Below, one piece after another: positions 8,921 through 18,053 of a DNA stretch of 59,894 nucleotides (within the stretch, counting starts at the first letter, position 1; each line of letters begins with the position of its first letter). Both the position numbers and the translations under genes were made by a program. The DNA comes from an uncultured Prochlorococcus sp. (GTDB lineage: Bacteria > Cyanobacteriota > Cyanobacteriia > PCC-6307 > Cyanobiaceae): positions 1-59,894 of the forward strand of contig CACFEJ010000008.1 of assembly GCA_902565305.1 (NCBI GenBank). The letters are read 5' to 3'. The notes beneath the pieces are model-generated. The model was not told where the DNA came from. It saw only the letters and a program-made list of their open reading frames with translations, and made no database searches.

Positions 8921-10554
8921 TGACAATCAATATTTCAATAATTATTCGTACATTTAATGAAGAAAGATATTTACCTTATTTATTAAATAAAATACGAACT
9001 CAAAGTTTATACGATCAAACTGAAACAATTATTGTTGATTCAGGTTCTACAGATTCAACATTAAAAATTGCTAATGACTATGCAACTAAAATAATTAATA
9101 TAGAAAAAAGAAATTTTACTTTTGGAAGAAGTCTAAATTTGGGTTGCGACAAAGCAATAGGAAAGTATCTTGTAATTGTAAGTGCTCACTGTATCCCTGA
9201 AAATAATTATTGGATTGAAAATTTGATTAGTCCCTTGTATGAAAATTTAAGTACTTATTCTTATGGGAAACAGATAGGATCAAAAGAAACATTTTTTTCA
9301 GAAAGCCAAATATTTAATAAATATTACCCTGACATTTCAAATTTATTTCAAAAAGGTTTTTTTTGCAATAACGCTAACAGTGCAATTATAAAAGAGGAGT
9401 GGTTAAAGTATAAATTTGATGAAACCTTGACTGGTCTAGAGGATATTGATTTAGCAAAAAAAATATATAGTAATGGGGGAAACATATCATATATCGCTGA
9501 AGCTTGCGTTTTTCATTGTCATAAAGAAACATGGAGTCAAATTTCAAGAAGATTTGAGAGAGAATCATATGCTTTACTAAAAATTTCTCCAGAAATAACA
9601 ATAAATAAATTTCAATTACTTTATTTTATTTTTTCAGCAATATTTTTCGATTTTAGGAAAGCTTTTTCAAAAAAAATTCTTTTTAAAAAAAATAATCTTT
9701 TTAATATAGTTCTTTATAGGTCTTTCCAATTCTGGGGAAGCTACAAAGGAAACAAATTGACAAAAAAATATAATAATGATTTGAGTAATAAATATTTTTA
9801 TCCTTCTAAACCTTTTAAACAACCAACATATATGATTATTGAAGATAAGAAAAATATTAGGGCAAAAATGAAAGTAAAATGTACAGCACTCCTACCAATG
9901 AAGCTTAATAGTACAAGAGTAAAAGGAAAGAATTTTAAAATATTCGCAGGAAAACCTCTTTATGCTTGGATATTAAATACTTTATTGAATGTTGAACAAG
10001 TAGATAAAATAATAATTAACACAGATGCAAGAAACATTTTAATGAATGATGAATTATTTAATAGAGATAAAATTAAAATAATTGATAGACCTAAGCACCT
10101 TTGTGGAGATGAGATCAGTATGAACAAAATAATTGAATATGATTTATCTCATACTTATTCAGATTTTTTTATTATGACTCATACTACAAATCCACTATTA
10201 TCAAAAGAAACAATTGGATCATGTATTGATGATTACTTAATAAAAAGAAAATTTTCAAGTTATGATTCTCTTTTTACAGTCAATGCAATTCAAACCAGAT
10301 TTTATACGAAAACTGGAAAGCCCATAAATCATAATCCTAAGAAATTAATCCCAACTCAAGATTTAGATACAATGTATGAAGAAAATTCTAATTTGTATAT
10401 TTTTTCTAAAGAGAGTTTCTTATCTACTTCAAGTAGAATAGGCAATAATCCTATCCTTTTTGAGACACCTAAAAATGAGGCTATAGATATCGATACAAAT
10501 GAAGAATGGGAGATGGCTGAGTCAATGGCTTTTTATAAAAAAAGAAATTTATGA
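8920..10554 (+). CDS. Fusion of GT2 glycosyltransferase and NeuA-like cytidylyltransferase
   Basis: Residues 1 to about 230 are a GT2 glycosyltransferase (NISIIIRTFNEERYL, IIVDSGSTDSTLKI, then GLEDIDLAKKI and FHCHKETWSQI). Residues about 318-544 form a nucleotidyltransferase domain of the acylneuraminate cytidylyltransferase type: CTALLPMKLNSTRVKGKN, GKPLYAWILNTLL, DRPKHLCGDEISMNKII, IMTHTTNPLL and EAIDIDTNEEWEMAE. One protein would therefore activate a sugar acid with CTP and transfer a sugar. The activated sugar is probably not Kdo, because a dedicated KdsB lies at 28.7 kb. No NeuB-like synthase is visible in the window. The TAATG overlap couples it to the UlaG-like gene. Confidence 0.85.
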   Translation: MTINISIIIRTFNEERYLPYLLNKIRTQSLYDQTETIIVDSGSTDSTLKIANDYATKIINIEKRNFTFGRSLNLGCDKAIGKYLVIVSAHCIPENNYWIENLISPLYENLSTYSYGKQIGSKETFFSESQIFNKYYPDISNLFQKGFFCNNANSAIIKEEWLKYKFDETLTGLEDIDLAKKIYSNGGNISYIAEACVFHCHKETWSQISRRFERESYALLKISPEITINKFQLLYFIFSAIFFDFRKAFSKKILFKKNNLFNIVLYRSFQFWGSYKGNKLTKKYNNDLSNKYFYPSKPFKQPTYMIIEDKKNIRAKMKVKCTALLPMKLNSTRVKGKNFKIFAGKPLYAWILNTLLNVEQVDKIIINTDARNILMNDELFNRDKIKIIDRPKHLCGDEISMNKIIEYDLSHTYSDFFIMTHTTNPLLSKETIGSCIDDYLIKRKFSSYDSLFTVNAIQTRFYTKTGKPINHNPKKLIPTQDLDTMYEENSNLYIFSKESFLSTSSRIGNNPILFETPKNEAIDIDTNEEWEMAESMAFYKKRNL

Positions 10555-10603
10555 ATTCTCTTCCCTTTTTTAATAATGTAGTTTTTATAAGTTGCATATT
10601 AAT

Positions 10604-11614
10604 TTAATAATCTAGAATTAGCTTTAATATAATATCATCAATTATTTTCATTATTATTACTCTAGAAGAAAAAGATATTTCCGCCTTTTTAAAAACATCT
10701 ATAATTTCATTCTCTTCAAAAACAGTTATTCTGTAATTTTCTAGAAATTTTATTACATTTAACTTTTTTATTACAAAAAGATGCTTTTTAACTTTTTCAT
10801 CACAATCTTCAAGAAATCTATTAACAATATCTAGATTTAAGATTTCTTTTAAAGAATCTTCTTCATTTTTAATTTTCATGCCAATTAATATCAACAATAA
10901 GTAAGAAATAGGCTTATATGGATCTTTATTTAAATGGTAATTACCATTGAAAAATATTTCTCTGAAGTAGTTTGAATGTTTTTGATATGAAATCTCATCT
11001 AAATCTAATTGATCAATAATAGAATTCACATACATTATTATTGGATTGACAGAGTCTTCCATATAAAGAACTAAAAATTCTTTTTTTAACTTTTTCCATT
11101 CGCTAATTTCTAATTTTGAACCCAACATTTTATTTCTATATCTTTCTGGAGCATTAAATATATCTGACCTAAATATTCGATTAGAAGATGATAGACGTAT
11201 TTGTGCTTTTTGGGCAGAAAAAGATCTTTCTCTTTCATCTCTAGATGTATACATTATTGAAATGTCATCAAAAATTGTTTCTAATTTATTAAAAAGTTCA
11301 TACAGTGAGCTTTTTTTTCTTCTTATTAATTCAGTAAAAACTTCACTACTAATAAAACATAATTTGCAATTTAGGGGTTCAATTTCCTCTTTAAGTCTCT
11401 TAATGTATAAGTCAACATCTAAACTTCTGTTTTCATGTAAAGCATAATGTTCAGCAAAATAAGATGCAGGTAATAAACTATGTTGAATGCCTTGTTTAAT
11501 AGATTCGGGATAAATAATTCCTATATTTTTTAAATAATCGCTTTGATCACTAAGTATCTTTTGTAAGGATGTTGTTCCTGTATGATGAGTCCCAACATGT
11601 ATTAAACATCTCAT
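10604..11614 (-). CDS. Sulfotransferase-like protein
   Basis: The N-terminus reads MRCLIHVGTHHTGTTSLQ, matching the PAPS-binding P-loop of sulfotransferases, and a later YTSRDERERSFSAQ segment resembles the second (3'-phosphate) site. The protein would transfer sulfate from PAPS to a glycan hydroxyl. I chose the ATG at 11614 because the P-loop normally lies at the very start of the family. The frame is open further upstream to an ATG at 11647 and a TTG at 11674, and none of the three has a clear Shine-Dalgarno sequence. The C-terminal half is helical and not recognised. It is transcribed alone between two plus-strand glycosyltransferase genes. A sulfated surface polymer is implied if the enzyme is active. 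Confidence 0.7.
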   Translation of the reverse strand: MRCLIHVGTHHTGTTSLQKILSDQSDYLKNIGIIYPESIKQGIQHSLLPASYFAEHYALHENRSLDVDLYIKRLKEEIEPLNCKLCFISSEVFTELIRRKKSSLYELFNKLETIFDDISIMYTSRDERERSFSAQKAQIRLSSSNRIFRSDIFNAPERYRNKMLGSKLEISEWKKLKKEFLVLYMEDSVNPIIMYVNSIIDQLDLDEISYQKHSNYFREIFFNGNYHLNKDPYKPISYLLLILIGMKIKNEEDSLKEILNLDIVNRFLEDCDEKVKKHLFVIKKLNVIKFLENYRITVFEENEIIDVFKKAEISFSSRVIIMKIIDDIILKLILDY

Positions 11615-11718
11615 TATTAAAATATCTGATTCATATAAATCTAGCATTTGATTATATAAATTATTTTTTTTCAATTTTTAAATATAATTAAAGATATATA
11701 AGATCAGTAATTACATAT

Positions 11719-14196
11719 ATGGGAAGAAAAAATATTTCAGTTATTATGCCCTCGCTTAATTCTGGCGTATTTATAGAGGAGGCTCTTATAAGTTGTCTAA
11801 ATCAAGAGGAGTTATTAGAAATAATAATTGTTGATGGGGGTTCAAAAAATGATACTATTTCTAGAATTAAAAAATTACAAAAAAATTATGCTAATATTCA
11901 CTTGATAATTGAAAAGGATAATGGCCCAGCTCAAGCCTTAAATAAGGCTTTATTAAAAGTTAAAGGCGAATTCATAGCATGGTTAAATAGTGATGATAAA
12001 TATGAGATTAATTCTTTTCAAAGAAGTTTATGTTATTTTGATGAAAATCAAAATTGTAAGATTTTGTATGGTCATGGCAAACATATTGATGAGCAAGGAA
12101 GTTTTTTAGAATATTATCCTACCTTTGAACCAAATGTAGGTATAGATAAATTTCAAGATGGCTGCTTTATTTGTCAGCCTACTATTATGTTTAGAAAACA
12201 AATTTTCCAAGATGTGGGTGGCTTCGACGAAAATCTAAAAACATGTTTTGATTTTGATTTATGGTTAAGGATATTTAAATTTTATAATTTAAATGATATT
12301 GGATTTGTTAAGGCAGTACAAGCATCTACAAGATTGCATAAAAAAACAATATCTTATAAAGAATATTGGAGAGTAAATATTGAATCAGCTTCAATTTTGA
12401 ATAAATATTTAGGATATGTTAAAGATCATTGGCTTGAGCAGGCTGCAAGATTTATTGTCTTAAATGATAAAAAAAAAGATTTTTATTTTTTAGAAGATTC
12501 AGAAATAGAAAAATATCTTGGGATAAATTTAAAAAAAATTTATAATAATTTTTTATATAAATTTATTCATGGTAATAAATTAATTCTTAATAGTGTAAAT
12601 AATAAAAATGATTATCCAATTTCATTAAAAAAAATCTTAAGTGAGAGAAATGATTTGCAAAAATGTGGCTTTAATTATAGTCAAAATGAGAGGGATTTCT
12701 GTGTTTGGTTAATTAATCATGGAGTAAATGAATATCCTTATTTGTTTGAAGGTGATTTCAGAAATAATATTATATTTGAATGGTTATCGAAAAATAATGA
12801 AGAAAATATTCCACGAATAATTCAAGCTATTTGGGATTCAAATAAAAAATTAAAAAGAATAATTTTTTTGAAAAAAACAAAAATATTTTTAAGGTATTTT
12901 ATTATTTTTAATTGGAATAAATTTCTTACAAATCCTATTTTAAATTACAAATGTTTTTTTAATACAAATATCAAATGGCTTGAGAATTTAATAAAACTTT
13001 TTGATTTATTCAAAAGAAAAAAATTTAATATTAATAAAAATATAGATAATAAAACCAAAGTTAGTTTAGTGGGTCATCTTAATTATCAAAGTGGAATAGG
13101 AGAGGATGTTAGGAAAACATACTTAGCATTGAAATCAAAAGGTATTAAACCTGAAATTAATGATTTTGGGATAAAAAACGATAGGGAGACTAAAAGAAAA
13201 CTTAAAATTTTTAAAGGTGATTACCAAAATTGTGATCAAGAAATCTTGATTCTTTGTCTTAACCCAAATGATTGTTTCAATTACTTATCAAGTAAAAAAA
13301 CAAGTTTTTTTTATAGAAAATATATTATTGGTTACATACCTTGGGAATTTGATATTTGGCCTTCAACTTTGAATGATTTATATTTATATTTTGATGAGCT
13401 ATGGAGTTCTTCAAAATTTACCTATAGAGCTTTTAAAGAATTTGAGAATACAAAAAAAATCATGCCTTTATGCGTTGATAATCCTGAAAAAGATATGAAA
13501 CCTTTGAGTAAAAAAAATAAATCTTATTACAGAAAAAAATATAATTTACCACAAAATAATATTATCTTTTTGTGTTCTTTTGATCTTGAATCTTATATCT
13601 CTAGAAAAAATCCCTGGGCAGTCATAAATTCTTTTCAAAAGGCTTTTAATCCAAACTACCCTAATAAGCCTATCAATGAAAATGTAAATTTAGTAATTAA
13701 AACATTCAAACCAATTTCACATAATCGTGATTGGGAAATACTAAAAAATACTATAAAACTTGATAAAAGGATAATAATTATTGAGGGAAATCTTGATTAT
13801 GATGAATTAATTAATTTATATGGATCTTGTGATGCATTGATTTCTCTCCATAGATCTGAAGGATTTGGAAGGATTATTGTAGAATGTATAAATCTAGGAT
13901 TGGAAATTATTGCAACAAATTGGGGCGGTAATACAGATTTTTGCAAAGATGAATTTACACATCTTGTCCCTTATCAAAAGACAGATGTAGTTCCAGGTAC
14001 TTATCCTTTCTGGGAAGGTCAGAAATGGGCTGAACCTAACTTAGATAAAGCTGCAAAATATATTTTTGAAATTTATAAAGGTAAAAGATTGAATAAAAAG
14101 AATTTTAGAGAAAAAATTAGAAATCAATTTTCTTTAGAAAATAGAGGATATTCTTATAGTGAAAGAATAAAAGAAATTATTAAAAATTTATCTTAG
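11719..14196 (+). CDS. Two-domain glycosyltransferase (GT2 plus GT4) with a shared linker domain
   Basis: An 825-residue protein. Residues 1 to about 230 are a GT2 domain (ISVIMPSLNSGVFIEEAL, IIVDGGSKNDT, AWLNSDDKY). Residues about 440-825 are a GT4-like domain (VGHLNYQSGIGEDVRKTYL, IGYIPWEFDIWP, and a donor site at LISLHRSEGFGRIIVEC). Between them, residues about 301-380 form a small domain (ILSERNDLQKCGF, VWLINHG, EYP, PRIIQAIWD) that also occurs at the N-terminus of the KpsM-like permease at 18050-19324. The enzyme probably adds two sugars in turn to the capsule chain. Its end overlaps the convergent next gene by 9 bp. The start is ATG at 11719. Confidence 0.88.
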   Translation: MGRKNISVIMPSLNSGVFIEEALISCLNQEELLEIIIVDGGSKNDTISRIKKLQKNYANIHLIIEKDNGPAQALNKALLKVKGEFIAWLNSDDKYEINSFQRSLCYFDENQNCKILYGHGKHIDEQGSFLEYYPTFEPNVGIDKFQDGCFICQPTIMFRKQIFQDVGGFDENLKTCFDFDLWLRIFKFYNLNDIGFVKAVQASTRLHKKTISYKEYWRVNIESASILNKYLGYVKDHWLEQAARFIVLNDKKKDFYFLEDSEIEKYLGINLKKIYNNFLYKFIHGNKLILNSVNNKNDYPISLKKILSERNDLQKCGFNYSQNERDFCVWLINHGVNEYPYLFEGDFRNNIIFEWLSKNNEENIPRIIQAIWDSNKKLKRIIFLKKTKIFLRYFIIFNWNKFLTNPILNYKCFFNTNIKWLENLIKLFDLFKRKKFNINKNIDNKTKVSLVGHLNYQSGIGEDVRKTYLALKSKGIKPEINDFGIKNDRETKRKLKIFKGDYQNCDQEILILCLNPNDCFNYLSSKKTSFFYRKYIIGYIPWEFDIWPSTLNDLYLYFDELWSSSKFTYRAFKEFENTKKIMPLCVDNPEKDMKPLSKKNKSYYRKKYNLPQNNIIFLCSFDLESYISRKNPWAVINSFQKAFNPNYPNKPINENVNLVIKTFKPISHNRDWEILKNTIKLDKRIIIIEGNLDYDELINLYGSCDALISLHRSEGFGRIIVECINLGLEIIATNWGGNTDFCKDEFTHLVPYQKTDVVPGTYPFWEGQKWAEPNLDKAAKYIFEIYKGKRLNKKNFREKIRNQFSLENRGYSYSERIKEIIKNLS

Positions 14197-16257
14197 ATTT
14201 AGATTATATTCATTTATTGATATAGACCAATCTTCCTCTTCTAAAGTTAAATGAGGACTATAAGAAAAATCTTTTTTTAATACCTCCTTCCATTTCCTTA
14301 GCATGAATTTATATTCCTTTCTCCATTCATAATAGCTTTTCCCTATAGGTTTGCCTCTTGTCTTAGATTCATGATGAATTGCTAAAACATGAGGTAAATA
14401 AATATTTCTTAAATTGTGTTGTCTTGATTTGAGGCATAAATCAACATCATTATAATTAACCGCAAGATTTATTTCATCAAACCCTCCTATTTTTGACCAT
14501 TTTGATTTCGTTATACAAAGACAAGCAGCTGTAAGTGCAGAATATTCCTGAGACATATTTATTCTTCCACAATAACCTGCTGCACTTGATCCAAAATATT
14601 TATGACTATGCCCTGCTACACCCCCGATTCCTAAAATAACTCCTGCATGCTGGATGGTTAAGTCATCAAATAAAAGTTTAGCGCCCACACATCCTACTTC
14701 TTCCCTATTCGCGTTTGTTGATAAATAGATATCCCAATTTTCAGAAAGAATTTCAATATCATTATTAACCAAAATCAATGTGTCCCCCATTGATTCTTTA
14801 ATAGCAAAATTATTGATTTTTGAATAATTAAATTTCTCATTAAAATCTAATATCCTATGGGTAATATTCTTTAAAGGTTTATTTTTTAATTCATCAAAAT
14901 ATAAAAAAGTTTCTTTTTCAACAGAATTATTATTAATAATTAAAATTTCCATATTTGATGAATTACTATATTTGTGAATTGAGTCGACGCAATTTTTAAG
15001 AAGTTTACAATTATCTTTAGTTGGAATAATTATTGATATAAAAATATCTTTGGGATTAGCCCATTCTATGAAATTTATTTTATTAAAGTTTTGATTAACT
15101 CTTATAAATTTATTGGAATAAATTTTCTTTAGATGAATTTCAAGAATTTCTTGATTAATTATTGTTTTTTTAATATTTTGATGGGGGTAAAAGCTATTTA
15201 ATCTATGAGCGATAATGAATGGAATATGCTTAATATTAGTTTCATTTTTATTTAAAATTAAATTCTCTATTAATGAAAATATAACTTTTTCAAAATTTAA
15301 GGGATCTGAATTTTTACTTTCATCAAATATTAAATTCCATATTTCTTTAGATATTACCCAATGCGAACTATAAAGAGGATCCGCCCAGAAAAGCTCTCTA
15401 TTCCATCCTGATTTAAATATTGGATTATACCTTTTATTTTCTGATAAATGATCTTCATCTCCATAAAAGAGATCAACCTTAGCTTCTTGATTATCAATCC
15501 ATTTGAGAACATTTTTAAATTTATCACTAAGAATGACATCATCACGAAGTATCACTACCCATTTAATTTCTTTATTAGAAATCTTCCTTATTGAATTTAA
15601 GATAATATAATTTTTATAATTTAAATTTGGTTTCAAATTATTTTCTAAAATTGATTGATAAATAGGAGTTTCTGAAAATCTAATCCACTCTTCGTAAGTA
15701 ACTTTTTTATGCGTTCCAAATTGGTTAATGAGTATAGAGTTATATTTTCTCCAGATATTTTTTTTATTTAAAGAACTTGTATATAATTTAGAAAAACTTT
15801 TCTCAACTCTTTTTTTTATTTTAAAAAATGCAAAAAATATTGGAATTTTTATAAACCATATTTCTTTAAATTTTGCAGGGTTTTTAATTTGAGAAAGTTC
15901 TAAAATAAGATCTGATTTATTTCTTATTCTAATTATTCTCCATCTTCTCTTATCTGCAAAAGCAGGTCTGCATTGAATACTGTACTTTGTATTCTTTATT
16001 TTTAAAAGAGATTTTTTATTATCCCCAGAGTGATATATGCCTAAAAAGTACCAACCTCTTTTAACTTTCTTATTTCTTTTTATAATAATTTTTTCCTTTA
16101 AATTAGGCGCAATAAAATAATTTTCTAAAAGTAGTTTCTTTTTATTTAAATAATTATTATCTAAATAATAATTATTTTCAGATAATATCCATTGGCTTTT
16201 ATGTATTTTATAAATAGATGCGATTAAATTTGAATATAAACAATTAATTAATCCCAT
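14188..16257 (-). CDS. Tandem GT2 glycosyltransferase, first domain degenerate
   Basis: A 689-residue protein. The C-terminal half, from about residue 400, is a full GT2 domain: FISIIIPTKDNCKLLKNCVD, ILIINNNSVE, LILVNNDIEI, LTAACLCITKSKWSKIGGFD and VDLCLKSRQHNLRNIYLP. The region around residues 200-340 looks like an eroded first GT2 domain (VVILRDDVIL, YGDEDHLS, then FKSGWNRELFWADPLYSSH) lacking an obvious first nucleotide-binding strand. The layout resembles RfbF-like two-domain O-antigen transferases. It lies 2 bp after kpsE on the same strand, so it is probably the last gene of the kpsDMTE transcript and works on the exported capsule. Confidence 0.85.
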   Translation of the reverse strand: MGLINCLYSNLIASIYKIHKSQWILSENNYYLDNNYLNKKKLLLENYFIAPNLKEKIIIKRNKKVKRGWYFLGIYHSGDNKKSLLKIKNTKYSIQCRPAFADKRRWRIIRIRNKSDLILELSQIKNPAKFKEIWFIKIPIFFAFFKIKKRVEKSFSKLYTSSLNKKNIWRKYNSILINQFGTHKKVTYEEWIRFSETPIYQSILENNLKPNLNYKNYIILNSIRKISNKEIKWVVILRDDVILSDKFKNVLKWIDNQEAKVDLFYGDEDHLSENKRYNPIFKSGWNRELFWADPLYSSHWVISKEIWNLIFDESKNSDPLNFEKVIFSLIENLILNKNETNIKHIPFIIAHRLNSFYPHQNIKKTIINQEILEIHLKKIYSNKFIRVNQNFNKINFIEWANPKDIFISIIIPTKDNCKLLKNCVDSIHKYSNSSNMEILIINNNSVEKETFLYFDELKNKPLKNITHRILDFNEKFNYSKINNFAIKESMGDTLILVNNDIEILSENWDIYLSTNANREEVGCVGAKLLFDDLTIQHAGVILGIGGVAGHSHKYFGSSAAGYCGRINMSQEYSALTAACLCITKSKWSKIGGFDEINLAVNYNDVDLCLKSRQHNLRNIYLPHVLAIHHESKTRGKPIGKSYYEWRKEYKFMLRKWKEVLKKDFSYSPHLTLEEEDWSISINEYNLNLR

Positions 16258-16259
16258 TT

Positions 16260-17375
16260 TTAATTTTTATGATTATCAGCCATACCTAAAATAAATTTAG
16301 CTAAGGAAATAGTTATAAAAAAAATTGAAATTAGGGTAAGAAATCCTCTGTGCCGCCAGTTCATCCATTCATCTTCTGGTATTTGAGGTTCAGATATAAT
16401 CGCCAGAAATCTTTGTTGCTGAATACTATCCACTGATGCTTTTTCTGCTGCTTGTAAAGAAGCAATATATAAATCACTTGCATATTTTTGATTTGACTTT
16501 AATTCCGATAAAGTAATAATCTTTTCATTGAAATTCTTGCCTTTAGGATTAACAAGTGAATCTCTCTCAATAAATATTTGATTTTTTAATTCTGATATTT
16601 GATCTTTGAGCAATATTATTTCAGGTGAATTTTGATCGACGAATTGTCTTTGAATAGCGGCAAGTTCAACTTTTAATTTTACAATTTGAGATTCTAATTC
16701 AGATATAAAATTTGTTGTCATTTGTGCTTCAGAAATTGCATCAAGACTTTTATTGGATTTTTGAAAGTTTGATAGATTTTTATTAGCTTCTTCTAATCTT
16801 TTAGAATTCTTTATAACTTGTTTATTAAGGAAATCAAGTTGTTCTAAAAATATTGACTGATTTAATTCATTAATAAACTTTTCTGATTCATCTATCAGAA
16901 ATAAATTAAATTTATATGCAGTTTCAGGATCTAGAGCTAATGAATTGATTTTAAGAATTCCTGACCTTTCATTCAAGTTGATAGAAATTTGTTTTTTAAA
17001 AAATTCATATTTTTCTTCTAAACTTGGATTTTTTGAGAGTCCAGCATATAAATCAAGACCTTTTTTTCTATATACTTCTTCAATATCAAAAATTTTTTTA
17101 AGAGCTGTTAAAACTTGAGGAGATTCTAGGTATGTTTGTAAGAATAAAGAATCTTCAATTGAACTTTGATTCCCAGCTCCAATAATATTTGCAAAATCAA
17201 AAGAATTTTGACTATTATTTGAAGCTTTTCTCACAATAATATCTGATCTTACCAAATATCTACTTCTTCCAATTGAATAAAAATAAATTGAAGATAATAG
17301 AACTGGAATTGAAAATAATACAAAAATAAACTTACTTTTATTTTTTTTAAATTGTCCTTTTTTTAATAATTCCAT
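16260..17375 (-). CDS. kpsE: Capsule export inner-membrane polysaccharide co-polymerase (KpsE/Wzz-type)
   Basis: A 371-residue membrane protein with a helix near residues 17-34 (FVLFSIPVLLSSIYFYSI) and another near the C-terminus (GFLTLISIFFITISLAKFIL). Between them is a long periplasmic, coiled-coil-rich region (residues about 150-310). The PEDEWMNWRHRG segment just before the last helix is the usual Pro-containing entry of this family. KpsE links the inner-membrane ABC transporter to the outer-membrane channel during capsule export. It lies 9 bp after kpsT in the order kpsD-kpsM-kpsT-kpsE on the minus strand, which supports the call. Confidence 0.88.
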   Translation of the reverse strand: MELLKKGQFKKNKSKFIFVLFSIPVLLSSIYFYSIGRSRYLVRSDIIVRKASNNSQNSFDFANIIGAGNQSSIEDSLFLQTYLESPQVLTALKKIFDIEEVYRKKGLDLYAGLSKNPSLEEKYEFFKKQISINLNERSGILKINSLALDPETAYKFNLFLIDESEKFINELNQSIFLEQLDFLNKQVIKNSKRLEEANKNLSNFQKSNKSLDAISEAQMTTNFISELESQIVKLKVELAAIQRQFVDQNSPEIILLKDQISELKNQIFIERDSLVNPKGKNFNEKIITLSELKSNQKYASDLYIASLQAAEKASVDSIQQQRFLAIISEPQIPEDEWMNWRHRGFLTLISIFFITISLAKFILGMADNHKN

Positions 17376-17384
17376 AACTTATTA

Positions 17385-18053
17385 TTATTGTTCTAAAAAT
17401 TGCTTATGTTGATTTATGCCTTCTTTAACATCTTTAAATTCTATCAAATTACCTTTATGTAGCAAAAATGCTCTGTTACAATGCATAGTAAGCTCATTTA
17501 GATTATGGTCAACCATTATAAAGTCTGAATTCTCCTTTTTTTTTGCTAGATATTCTTTACTTTTTTTCCTAAATCTTTCGTCTCCAGCAGCTGTTACTTC
17601 ATCTATTAAATAGATATCAAAATCAAAAGCCATTGAAAGTCCAAAAGTTACCCTCGAGCGCATTCCACTTGAATAGGTCTTGAATGGCCGATCAAAATAA
17701 TCACCAATCTCTGCAAATTCCTCAACAAATTTAACTTTTTGTTCGATAATCTTTTTATTTAAACCTGCATAAATCTTTGAAACAAATATTGTATTTTCTC
17801 TTGCAGATAAACTACCTTGAAACCCTCCAACTAATCCAACGGGCCAACTTATCGTGCAGTCTCTTTCAATAATTCCATCGTCAGGCTGATCAATTCCCCC
17901 TAAAATTTTCAAAAGAGTGCTTTTACCCGAACCATTTCTTCCAAGTAAAGCAATTGATTCACCTTTATTTATTTCGAAATTAAGATTTCTAAAAATATTA
18001 ATTTTCTTACCATTATGAATAAAACTTTTGGTAAGGTTTTTAACTTTAATCAT
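17385..18053 (-). CDS. kpsT: Capsule ABC transporter ATP-binding protein KpsT
   Basis: At 222 residues this is the short, non-extended KpsT type of polysaccharide ABC ATPase. The Walker A is GRNGSGKST (residues 38-46), the signature SSGMRSR (128-134), Walker B IYLIDE (147-152) and the H-loop His is near 183 (VDHN). It powers capsule export through KpsM. There is no C-terminal carbohydrate-binding extension, unlike Wzt-type exporters, so export would depend on a terminal lipid/Kdo rather than a chain-end cap. The ATG overlaps the kpsM stop (ATGA), indicating coupling. Confidence 0.93.
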   Translation of the reverse strand: MIKVKNLTKSFIHNGKKINIFRNLNFEINKGESIALLGRNGSGKSTLLKILGGIDQPDDGIIERDCTISWPVGLVGGFQGSLSARENTIFVSKIYAGLNKKIIEQKVKFVEEFAEIGDYFDRPFKTYSSGMRSRVTFGLSMAFDFDIYLIDEVTAAGDERFRKKSKEYLAKKKENSDFIMVDHNLNELTMHCNRAFLLHKGNLIEFKDVKEGINQHKQFLEQ

